Position numbers and translations under genes: made by a program | Shown: positions 1 through 9,934 of the stretch, one piece after another | Layout: every line of letters begins with the position of its first letter | Numbering within the stretch: position 1 is the first letter of the stretch | NCBI GenBank assembly: GCA_027578915.1 | Contig: JANBTT010000005.1 | Span: 248,001-312,000 of the forward strand | Origin: Coemansia sp. RSA 1200 | Taxonomy: Eukaryota > Kickxellomycota > Kickxellomycetes > Kickxellales > Kickxellaceae | Length of the DNA stretch: 64,000 nt | Reading direction: 5' to 3' | The notes under the pieces: generated by a model | Told to the model about the DNA's origin: nothing | Seen by the model: only the letters and a program-made list of their open reading frames with translations | Databases searched by the model: none

Positions 1-1
1 G

Positions 2-3000
2 AAGAAGGCACCCAAGCCCATTCAGACGACTGTGTACCGATGCACTGTCACTCTTCCGGCCAATTCAGCCATACGACAGGTTGTCGGTCCGCTTATGCCA
101 AACAAAAAGTTGGCCAAGCAGGCTGCTTCCTATCGCACAGCAAAGAAGCTACATCAACTGGGCGCCATCGACGATAACCTATGTCCGGTTGTAGAGGTTG
201 TGGACGATGGCAATAAGGGGCGTGGTGTTGGGAACAGTGATTCACTGAACAGTAGCAGTGGCAAGAACCAAGGTACCAAAGCATCGGTTGCCAAATACGA
301 GTGCGCGGTTCCGAGTGTTTTTGTTCATCCCCCGCTGGACGATCTTGAAACTGGCATGCTGGATGTTGACAGCCATGAAGAGCCCGAGGAGGGGTTAATA
401 GAACCCGAGCCAGATTACCGTCCACGTACATGGCATCTATATCAGTTTTCATTGCAACATGTATTCTCGGCAAGTGCGTCCTCGCTTATTTTGGCCACTG
501 CTCGCCCTCTTCCCAGCGACACGCTTGTTCCGCTGTATCTTTCTCAGTACGCAAAGGAACAGGAGGAAATGGACTTGTCCCCTACTTTTATTGGACTTTA
601 CTACATTGGCAGCCAAGTGCTGGATAAGGACCAGCTAGAAATCCTGGCGTCCTTTTCTTCAAACCTAATGGTTCGGGTGATATTTGCAGAGATGTCCTGG
701 GCCACACCAGAGATTGGAGTTGTTGTTGCGCCGGTTCTGTTTGATGGGTCTGGAATTGACTTTGACTATGCAAAGAGCTGTTTTGCAAATAGATCAGGCA
801 TCTACAGACAACACTCGGACAGCGACTATACACAGTTTATTGGTCGGCCAGTGATGGATGGGCTTGATAGCGGTAGGCTGAAACTTGTTGTGGAGGTGTG
901 CGATGATGTCGATATCCACTCAGACCTAGCCCAGTATCATGCGCGCAAGAAAGGCATGGAAATAACAGATTCACAATGTACGGATTCGTCAACACAATCG
1001 CTAGCTTCGATCCGCGACTCTCAGCTGTCGCTGGCGTCTACTTTGCAGGATGGTGTCATAACTCATCTGCACTCTTCACCCTCGGCTTTGTCAATTGCAG
1101 AAACGCCTTCTTCTGCCTCTTGTGCCAGCTCTGCAAAGGATTCTGACGGTAGTGATGCGGTAATGTCCAAAAAGCCAAAGAACGGTAAGAAGGGCGAGTC
1201 CTTAAGGACAACTACGCGGACTATGGTTGAATGGGCGCATGTCAAACACATTGTGCGGCTAATACCAAAGGGTGATATGGGGAACAACGTGCCACTGTTC
1301 AAGGTAAAGGATGTCGGGCTTACCAACAATTATATGGTTGCTCAGACTGCACATTTGGCCCCTGACGATCAAAATATGCTAGATTCGCATTTGCAGGCAG
1401 AAAACAGTATGGGTGTTGACAGTAAAAGCCAGACTTGTGCTTATCCGGATGTAATATACTCGTCTCCCTTTTTCTGTGCCAACGAGCCGATGAGCCTCGA
1501 TGAGCTCAATAATCTTTCTCTTCTTCCAGCATTCCTACTGCGGCTCGAGCAAGTGCTTATTGCGGATGAGGTAAAGAGGACGCTTGGCCTTTCCGTGAAG
1601 ACCGAGACTGCGCGCCAGGCACTTACAGCAAGCAGCTCATGTATGGATGTGTGCTACGAGCGGCTTGAGACGCTTGGTGACTCCGTGCTCAAGTACATTA
1701 CATCCATAGCGCTTTATGTTTCGCATCCAGATGATCATGAAGGACTTTTGACATCTCGCCGCAGCGCAATTGTTGGCAATTATAACCTATTTAAGCTGTC
1801 TCTAGAGCGCAACCTAGAAAAGAGTATCATTGCGAGCATGTTTGTCAAAAAGGAATTCCGCTATCCGGGCAATGGATGGGAACGTTTCACCTCAATCCAC
1901 CGTAAACTTATTTGCATGCGGGCGTTTGACGTTGAAACCAATGACACCCCATCTACCAGCTCCAGTTCGTCGAATGTTGCTGGGATCGAACAAAACGAAT
2001 CTGCTATCGGCTGTGACTTACAGAACAGCAATCCGAAACCAGCGCCTAAACGGCAAACTCGCAAAATCAGCACATCGCGTCTGCTGTCAGAAAAGACCAT
2101 TGCTGATGTTGTCGAGTCACTCCTGGGCGCATGTATAATCGACGGTGGATTTGAAGGAGCATTGATGGGTGCGCAGGCATTGGGAGTAGTTCAAACCTCG
2201 TGGACATCCTGGTCGCAATTTGCCAGAATCTGGGAGCTGAGTATTGCCGCACGCAAATCAAGCATGCAACAGCTGGATTTCTTGTGTTCCAAGGCGATCG
2301 CTTCGGTTGATGGTACTGAAGAGATTATAGAAATGTTTGAGGAGTTGAAGCTTGACAAAGAGGATGTGCTGTATGGCCGGTCGATGGTGACAGACGACAT
2401 TGTTCTCACCGAGATGGCATCGAGACAGTATCAGAAACAGAATGTGGGTACTAAAAAGGGCTCATGGGTGAGTAACATTGAGAAAATTCTGGGTTATGTA
2501 TTCAAGGACCGCAGCATACTGATTGAAGCATTAACTCACTGCAGCTCAGTTGATCTTCTTTCCAGCAGTTACCAGCGACTGGAGTTCCTTGGAGATGCAA
2601 TCCTCGACTATTTTGTTACTCGCAGGTACTATGATTATAAGCCAGCGCTTAGTCCGCACCGGATTACTCTTGTCAAGCATATAGCTGTGAGCAACAATCT
2701 TTTTGCAGTGATTCTGGTCTGCCATGGCTTGCACAAGTACATCAGACATGACTCAGGCATTCTGGCAGAGGCAATCAAAGACTATATCCAACGCCTAACT
2801 AACGCACGCAGTACTTGGGCAAGAAATAATTCAGGTGGTGGCGACACTATCAACAAGCTCAAAGAATCTGGCTCCGAGACAAGTCAACAGGATGCGGTGG
2901 ATACCAACAGCTATGATGATGAGAAGGTTGATTCCTTCAAGATCTCGTCAGCAAGGAGCATGCCACCAGTATGGGTAGAAGGCCTGGAATCTCGTCCGAT

Positions 3001-3775
3001 CAAATGCAGAAAACCGAATAGTGTTGGTTCCGAGCAAAGTGGTTTGCCGTCTGACACCTGTACATATGATGGCAAAGGTGATATTTTCAAAAACCTCCCG
3101 CCAGAATGTTGGAATCTTGTTGAGCCGCCAAAGGTTTTGGGCGATGTGTTTGAGTCTTTGGTTGGCGCCATCTATGTGGACTCGGGAATGGACAACGATA
3201 TTGCCAAGCGATATTACGACCGGTTTCTGTCGCCATTTCTTGATCGGTTTGTCGACTCTGGACAGCTGTCCCTCCATACAGTCGTCCAGACCCTGCTTAT
3301 CTGCCAGGGATGGGGATGTGGTATGCTTACATGGGAATGCAGGCATAATCCCGACCAGATGGAGTTTGTGAACAAGCACATTTGCGATGTGAAGATACAT
3401 GAGCATGTCGTGGCAACGGCAATGGGCGAGTCGGCTCGGCATGCAAAGTACAATGCTGGCAGTGCTTTCTTGCAACTCGTCGGTGCAACTGCGCCTAATG
3501 CGCTTTCTGGTGACATGCGCACTGCAAATATGATGCCAGAACGCAACTCTGATGACAATGAGGCAAGCTGTAGATCGAAATTGGATAAGCTTTTGAAGCC
3601 GATATGTACATGTCTTGAAATAAGGCGCGCAGAGGCGGCGGAGGCAGGAGCTGTAAAAGCAGCGGAGGTATTGGCATTAGAAGCAGGAGAGACTGCTGCT
3701 AATATGAATGAAGACCCGTCCGATTTGGAAGAAGGAGAGCTGGTATGTATGGATGTGGATACCATCGGTGCTTAG
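2..3775 (+). CDS. Dicer-like ribonuclease III, C-terminal part (5' end outside window)
   Basis: This is the C-terminal portion of a Dicer, the enzyme that cuts double-stranded RNA into small interfering RNAs. The frame is open from nt 2 with no ATG, so the helicase half lies off the left edge. In order I see a Dicer dimerisation (DUF283) fold at about nt 30-180 (AKQAASYRTAKKLHQLGAI), a divergent platform/PAZ-like stretch, and RNase IIIa with ERLETLGDSVLKY near nt 1655 and its second acidic motif DVVESLLGA near 2105. RNase IIIb follows with RLEFLGDAILDYF near 2577 and LGDVFESLVGAIYVDSG near 3140. A degenerate dsRNA-binding-like segment lies at about 3265-3480 and an Ala/Glu-rich acidic tail ends the protein. 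The acidic residues of both RNase III centres are present, so the enzyme looks active. Serine-rich low-complexity inserts separate the domains. No intron is needed in the visible part. Confidence 0.93.
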   Translation, partial: KKAPKPIQTTVYRCTVTLPANSAIRQVVGPLMPNKKLAKQAASYRTAKKLHQLGAIDDNLCPVVEVVDDGNKGRGVGNSDSLNSSSGKNQGTKASVAKYECAVPSVFVHPPLDDLETGMLDVDSHEEPEEGLIEPEPDYRPRTWHLYQFSLQHVFSASASSLILATARPLPSDTLVPLYLSQYAKEQEEMDLSPTFIGLYYIGSQVLDKDQLEILASFSSNLMVRVIFAEMSWATPEIGVVVAPVLFDGSGIDFDYAKSCFANRSGIYRQHSDSDYTQFIGRPVMDGLDSGRLKLVVEVCDDVDIHSDLAQYHARKKGMEITDSQCTDSSTQSLASIRDSQLSLASTLQDGVITHLHSSPSALSIAETPSSASCASSAKDSDGSDAVMSKKPKNGKKGESLRTTTRTMVEWAHVKHIVRLIPKGDMGNNVPLFKVKDVGLTNNYMVAQTAHLAPDDQNMLDSHLQAENSMGVDSKSQTCAYPDVIYSSPFFCANEPMSLDELNNLSLLPAFLLRLEQVLIADEVKRTLGLSVKTETARQALTASSSCMDVCYERLETLGDSVLKYITSIALYVSHPDDHEGLLTSRRSAIVGNYNLFKLSLERNLEKSIIASMFVKKEFRYPGNGWERFTSIHRKLICMRAFDVETNDTPSTSSSSSNVAGIEQNESAIGCDLQNSNPKPAPKRQTRKISTSRLLSEKTIADVVESLLGACIIDGGFEGALMGAQALGVVQTSWTSWSQFARIWELSIAARKSSMQQLDFLCSKAIASVDGTEEIIEMFEELKLDKEDVLYGRSMVTDDIVLTEMASRQYQKQNVGTKKGSWVSNIEKILGYVFKDRSILIEALTHCSSVDLLSSSYQRLEFLGDAILDYFVTRRYYDYKPALSPHRITLVKHIAVSNNLFAVILVCHGLHKYIRHDSGILAEAIKDYIQRLTNARSTWARNNSGGGDTINKLKESGSETSQQDAVDTNSYDDEKVDSFKISSARSMPPVWVEGLESRPIKCRKPNSVGSEQSGLPSDTCTYDGKGDIFKNLPPECWNLVEPPKVLGDVFESLVGAIYVDSGMDNDIAKRYYDRFLSPFLDRFVDSGQLSLHTVVQTLLICQGWGCGMLTWECRHNPDQMEFVNKHICDVKIHEHVVATAMGESARHAKYNAGSAFLQLVGATAPNALSGDMRTANMMPERNSDDNEASCRSKLDKLLKPICTCLEIRRAEAAEAGAVKAAEVLALEAGETAANMNEDPSDLEEGELVCMDVDTIGA

Positions 3776-6700
3776 GGACTCTTGCGAGGATTTGTACAAT
3801 TGTAGTGTGATTGTGATGCTCTGCGCCCTGTTGAAGAAAGTTCCAACAATAGATACTGCACATTACAATAACCATTTACAATGTTTACACCCTTGTGCCT
3901 GTTGGCTTTTTTCAATTGATACTTTTCCAATTGATACGAAGCACAAGTGGAGGTATTTATTTTAAACATGTTGCTTCTCATTGACACTACTGAAGAGATA
4001 AAAGTTACTGAGAGTAGCAATAAGGGCAGGCTACTTTATTGTTTTAATTTGCGCGGGATATGAGGAAAATAAGGATCATAAATTGACCATTGTATAATTT
4101 GCTTGTTTTTCCAGTTTTTTTTTGGATAATAGTCTCCCTTGCTATTATGCATTGTTTGTGTCATTATGTTTTTTATTTTTGCTATTATTGAGAATAAAAT
4201 CACAAAAATTACCACCACAGGGAAGACAATTGCAACAAAAAGTCTGGAAGACTAAAATAATGAAAAGAACTGAAACAGTAACAGTGTGATAAAGAGAACG
4301 GAATAGTAGCCAAGGAACAAGAGTATCGAGCGGGTATTTGGATTTTGTAAATGCGGCAAGGTGCAAATACGTTGCTGGTTTGTTTGAACAGAATGCAAAC
4401 CAAACGGCTGTTGAATGGATACAGATTAAGCACACTGCAATAGAATAAGATAACATGCAGGAGAACCCGTGTGTATGAAAGCCGTTTACAATAGCTAATG
4501 GATTCACGTGGAGAAGCAAAAAAAAAGTACTCGGCAATTGCTTTCTTGTTCGCTTGTTTCCTCATAAAGCACGCAGAAACAGCAGTTATATTTAAGCTAT
4601 AATGTGAGCAGAAATTAATAGAATGATAAAAATGGCTAGTCTATAAAAATAAATGCAAAACCTAGTGCTAAGAGGAATATGGCGTTACTAGAAAACGTGA
4701 GATTGTTGGGATCTACTCTATTCTGGCGTCCAGGGAATCCTTGTGAATAATCAAATGGCAGAAACCCAAACAACATGCAGAACAACTGCCTAAAGATAAA
4801 GCGCGAGGCTTTCTGGGTTCTGCTCCGTTTATGAGACAAAAACTACATTTCTGCATTTTTATTGTGAACGAATGCTGTGTAGAATGATTAAAGTGGCAAA
4901 GTGGTCTACATGCCATTCTCGACAAGAAAGTTTTCTATATTATATCCTTGAGACGTGTTTTCTTTGTCTGTAGTACTTCTCTTTGGCTTTGCTTCTGGGT
5001 TTGTTTTGGTTTGTTTGTATTCATGTTGTTTGATGTTGCAGAACACGATAGTCGTTTGCATTCATAAGAACCACAGTGCATCTGTCCGTCACATGCAAGG
5101 ACAACAAAGGGCCGCAGAATTGTCTTAAAAGGAATGTGTGCAAAGCAAGTCAAAGGCTTTTTCTTTTGAGCAAGCGGATTGCGAATGTTCACTATATCCA
5201 GAAAGAGTCTGGTTTACCCATACGATAGATGGCAAGATGAAAAAGAAGTGTTGTTGGAAAGAGCCAACCAGCCTAGTGTCTGAGGAGTTGCCAAATGTGA
5301 CTTGGTTGTATATGTGGGTGTCATCCTTGCTTTGTTTCCAATAAAAGAAATTGGTTTATTTTGCAGTATAATGAGATTTCAAAAGAAGCGCGACATCCAT
5401 TTTTATATTTCAATCGAGACATTGTGCACATTCTGTTCTCTCTGTATGTTATGTGCTGCCTTGCTTCTTATCTGTTCTTGCCGAATTAGTGTTTCCCTCT
5501 CCATCGATGTGTTTCTATTGCCTTATCCTTCTCTTTGTTTATCTTTTTTGCTTTGCTCTTCTCTTTTCCTCCTTTGCTCTATTTTCTTTAGAATCTTTTA
5601 GAAATCGTAAAGCTCTAACCTCTTCTTTTTTTTTATCAAAGCTCAGCTTTGTTCCTGAGCCTTTTCTGCAATCTTACCTTCAGATACGCTGCTACTGATG
5701 TTACTGGAAGAAAAATAGGAACCTCAGTTTATTGCTACAGTTATTATTTTCATTTAAAGTATCCTTATCAGCACAAAAATAATCCCGAAAGAGCGTTTTA
5801 TTTTTTTCTATCTTAATTGGGGATTCTCTTCCTTGCACGCATTAGCTAGGTCTATCAAATAGTGAAACAGACTCGGAGTAAATAGTCGGTAGTGAGTTGT
5901 AAAAGGTACGTCTTGAGATTCATCTCCAACAGAGCCATGTGGTATTATGTGGTGGATCATAGCATGTGCACCAAACGCCATCTGGATGGGTCCTAGATGC
6001 TTTGCGGGATTAGCCCTTTTCATGTGCTTTGCAGGAGTGAAAGTGGCAGGACCCAACTGGAGCACAGTGACGGCTGGTGAAAAATATTAAAATGACCCTG
6101 TGCTGGTACACTCTCCTTTCCTTTTTTTCCTAGCTCCTTTTGCTGATTTCTTCATTTCTTGCTGGTGTCGAGAGGGTTGGTGGGGCGGTTTGTGTTTATG
6201 TGCGGCGCATTACCTTATTTTCCATTTTTGTTTGCAAGACAATGAGACCGTTTTCAACTGCACATTATTCAATCATCGCTTTTATCGCTATTGTGTTATG
6301 CTTTCTGGGATGGCGGCGCCAGCAGCACTGCTATTTTGGTAATAAAAAAGTCATGGAACGAGTTTCTACAGCCAAAACCCAGATAATAACAGTGGCAGAA
6401 GCATAGGAGGCGTGCTGTGAGTGTATTTTCTTTATTGGAAGGTGTAGCCACCCCAGAAAGAATGTTGAAACACATGAACAAGTATTTGGCTGAGCCATTT
6501 ACTTGTCGTTTGTGCTTTTTTCTCTTGTAAAACAGGAAAATGACCCAGTCACCAACATGTAGATATTCAACTAAGACCCATTTCTCCCACTTTTCTACGG
6601 GGATAGCCACAGCCACAGCCACAGCTACAGACAGTCGGCTTTACTTGTCTTGTCCTGCTTTATCTTACCTTGGCTGTCTTCTAGGTGCATCAATCAATAT

Positions 6701-9700
6701 ACAATGCGTTCTTGATTCTCTCACAAGAGAAAGAGCAACTACCAAACAAACTGTTTGAAAAGAAGACATACAAGCATTTGTTGGTGGCGGAATACAGTAT
6801 CAGAGATGGCACTAGAGAGTATGGATGCGCCCATCTTTTGGCTTTGGTTTGGAGCTCGCTGATTCTCCCATATATACAATTCTCTCATCTATGCAATTGA
6901 TCCATCTCCTATGTGGTGGCACGGGTTTGTTCGCGTATTGTTACTGGTTGCCGTTGCTACTATTTATGGCAGCATTGGATCGGCTGTTTTTGTGCGGCCT
7001 CTCCGTCAATGTGCCGCAACAGTGCCAAACGCAGCTCCAGATACCGCAAGCAAACATCACATGTTTCGCTTTTCCTGGCCTTTCTTTCTTTGCTCCCCTT
7101 TCCCTGTGTTTGAGTATGCCTAATGATGCAGCCAGCAAGGACGTATCTGGCGGATTTGCTGGCATATGCCCATCCAGCTCACATAAGCACAGCCCTTTAT
7201 TTGTCTTTGCCCAGATCCAGGCGTTGTTTTCCTGCTATTGCCTCGCTATCGTGGATGCATGCGCGAGTTATAGCGTGCATGGCCAACAACACATGCGGTG
7301 ACACACAAATGGGCATTCCGTCCCCTCGCGCCTATGTGGACTGGAGGAATTGTTAAAAGAACTCGGCAGCAATCTCTGCTGGCAGTTTTCAAATCTTGAG
7401 CTGGCGATCCTTGCATTTACCCTCTTCCTTTCTCCGCTTTCCTTGTATGCTATGCATGGTCTCGTCTGTTAAATTGTCTGCGCACATCGGTTCTTTCTCC
7501 GTCCTTTTCGAGACAAGCCAGCACAAAGGGAAGTTGGAGGTTTTGAAATGAAAGAGAAAAGGGCTGGAGCGCCAGCAAAAACGTCGAGATTCACGATTGC
7601 GCAAGAAGCATCTGTGCAGCTTGGGGGGAAAATATAAACAAAGGCGGAAGCATCGGCTGTGCTTATCGCGCATCACGCACTCGGTGCCTGACACGCCGGT
7701 CTCTTTCTCATATTCTCGGGGTCCTTTATCCCAGACGCCTCTCTTTCTCTCTCTCTCTCTCTCTCTAAGTTTCTGCAAAGCAATGGAGCGCCCAGCCTCT
7801 TTTCTGCCATACCCCCACGCCTGTCGCTTGTTTGTTTGTTTGTTTTTTGTTTGTTTTCCATCTGCACCACCGTTGATTGCTTTCTCCGGTCCCTCCTGCC
7901 AGATAATTATTAGCCCATTTAAATCCTGCTTGGCCCATCTATCCAAACCATCATCCACCGACCTTCTTCCCATCACCCTTCTCTCCATCGCCCCTCTTCT
8001 CAGCCAGCCCTCATATTATTTTGTTATTGCAAAAAGTGCATTCTACCTTTTATGTATGTGTCTATTCATTTGTTTCAATAGTCTTTCCATTCTGTCCTGT
8101 ATTCACTCAATCGCTCTTGGGTTTGTTGTAACAAGTCTTCTTATAGCTTCTTAGCGCAACTCGTATCTTCATTGCAAGTATCCTTAATAAAGAAAGAGAG
8201 GGATACTCGCTGCCGTCACACTCTTGTGTGCTTTCTGTACAAAAGGTAACCCAAGCAAAAGCCATAACCGTTAACATCTCTGCATTTCCCAGCATAGTTG
8301 CAAGTATATGTCAGTAGTCTCATAGACGAAGAAGAGGCGTGTATATGCTGACCGCTCTTTCTTTGATGCTTCCCATACCACATTCTTGCTTGCTCTTGTC
8401 TGGCGTTTAGTTCCCTTTTTTCTTTTGTTTCTGTGTCCAAAAGGCAAGGAATCTGCTAGATGTTGCTACTGCAAGCCTCTTGCTTAACTCATTGCGCTTG
8501 TGTGTATGCTGTTGTTGCTTTCCTTTCATATTCCCCACAGAAATGCTGCTACAACACATCCTAGTCTCCACTTCAATTCGCATGCAAACTGCATCTATTT
8601 TCTCTCCCCTCTTTGCACGTTTGCAAACACGCATGTGCATGCCCAGAATAAGCCCGAGCGCCAGCGTCTGCAAAAGCAGCTGATATGTCCGTGTCCATTG
8701 CGATGTACAGACGTGCTTTGCAGAAGAACAGCTGTTGCAAATGATCCTCTAGTTTTCTATAGCAAGCGTGCATGATCACAGTTTTCTTTCACTAGCGCAA
8801 TTATTGTTGGCGCTGCCTTGCCTGCCCAGACTTTCCCACCATTTTGCTTCCTTGGCCATATAGAACAAGCATGGTCAGCTGATAGTCTGCAGTAGGCGTA
8901 AAAGGAAACCCCAGGAGACTACTATTGCGGCAGAGTCACCCGGACTGTTCCAGCTCATATGGCGCTTCTCTGCAAAGCTCCCCCAGAAACCCCCCCCCCC
9001 AGAGAGGTGCCGTGTGCTGTCCAATGTCTGCTCCGTGTACCGGGCGCAGGGAAACGGCAATTAAACGCACATCTCAATGTAACGGCCCCTGCATCATTGC
9101 ACTATTGCGTCCGGTTTGCCTTGTTCTGGTTCGGACAAGTATACCGAGCACGCCAGAGCATCCCACGTCGCAGCCGTTCTTCCCCAACCAACCAGGACAT
9201 CTGGCCAGCGCAATGGCAGGACATGCATTCCACACTGAGCAAATCCGTCCCAGGTATAATCCAAATCGCGTATCCACAAATGCGCAGCTGGAAAGAGGGC
9301 ATGCGATTTTCTTTCTCCCCCATATACAAGTGTGCAGGCTGCATCCTCTTTTTCTATCGCATATTGCACGTAGATCCTGATAATTTACACCTTGCATTGC
9401 CTTACTTACTTGCCTGCTACCCCCAAACTCAAGGCTGTTCCGAGCTTGAGTGCATTCATACTCGCTTGCTTGCTTGCTAAAGTGCGGGTTGCAATCACAC
9501 AACCACAAAAAAGTGGTGAAAAGAGGTGAAATGAGCTGCTGCCTACTCCAGTAAATTTTCCCCGCCGTGTTCCCAGTTTTCACATTGAATACCACGCAAG
9601 CGGTCCTCGCTTCCCCCTCGTTTCGTGCAGCCTTGCTTTTATAATTCATCACAAACAGAACCCCCTATTTCGCGGCATCGGGGGAGTGCTGGTTGATGGC

Positions 9701-9934
9701 GTTGTTCCTTCAGTCTGGCAGCACCAATCAATAGCCAAAGTCGCTCTTTTTCTCTGCTGTGCTCTGCCATTCCAAACCTTCTTTTAACTAACGGTTCATC
9801 TTCTGGTATTTGTCTTCCACGTCCTTTCCCCCTTTCTCTCCAACCTCTACATCCATTGTAGTTCTAGTGTATTCCTTTATCATTTGCACATATACTCGTA
9901 AACGTACTGGCCAGCGTCGCGCTTTACTCTGCAA
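3776..9934. other. 6.2 kb region without a supportable gene
   Basis: I find no frame with recognisable protein features in this stretch. Short open frames occur on both strands but overlap each other and consist of low-complexity or pyrimidine-derived sequence. It contains C/T-rich tracts (about 5430-5640 and 7640-8120), a (CT)n microsatellite, an 11-nt C run at 8990-9000, a short imperfect (ACAGCC)n run near 6606-6630 and T-rich DNA after the Dicer stop. The last few hundred bases presumably hold the promoter and leader of the PH-domain gene at 9935. A non-coding RNA or a heavily spliced gene cannot be excluded. Confidence 0.6.
7747..7766. repeat. (CT)n microsatellite
   Basis: Ten uninterrupted CT units sit inside a longer pyrimidine-rich stretch in the large gap between the Dicer and PH-domain genes. 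Confidence 0.9.

Noticed and set aside
4885..4960. A-box-like tRNA motif (TGGCAAAGTGGTCTA)
   Set aside because: No B box, no acceptor stem pairing and no tRNA-like fold follow it.
7389..8154. Open frames of 199 (minus) and 185 (plus) codons
   Set aside because: Both are translations of C/T-rich and microsatellite DNA, giving Arg/Glu runs on one strand and Ser/Leu runs on the other.
8925..9652. Three overlapping open frames of 151-192 codons on both strands
   Set aside because: They overlap in opposite strands, show no domain, and read as unrelated low-information peptides; open length alone is not support.
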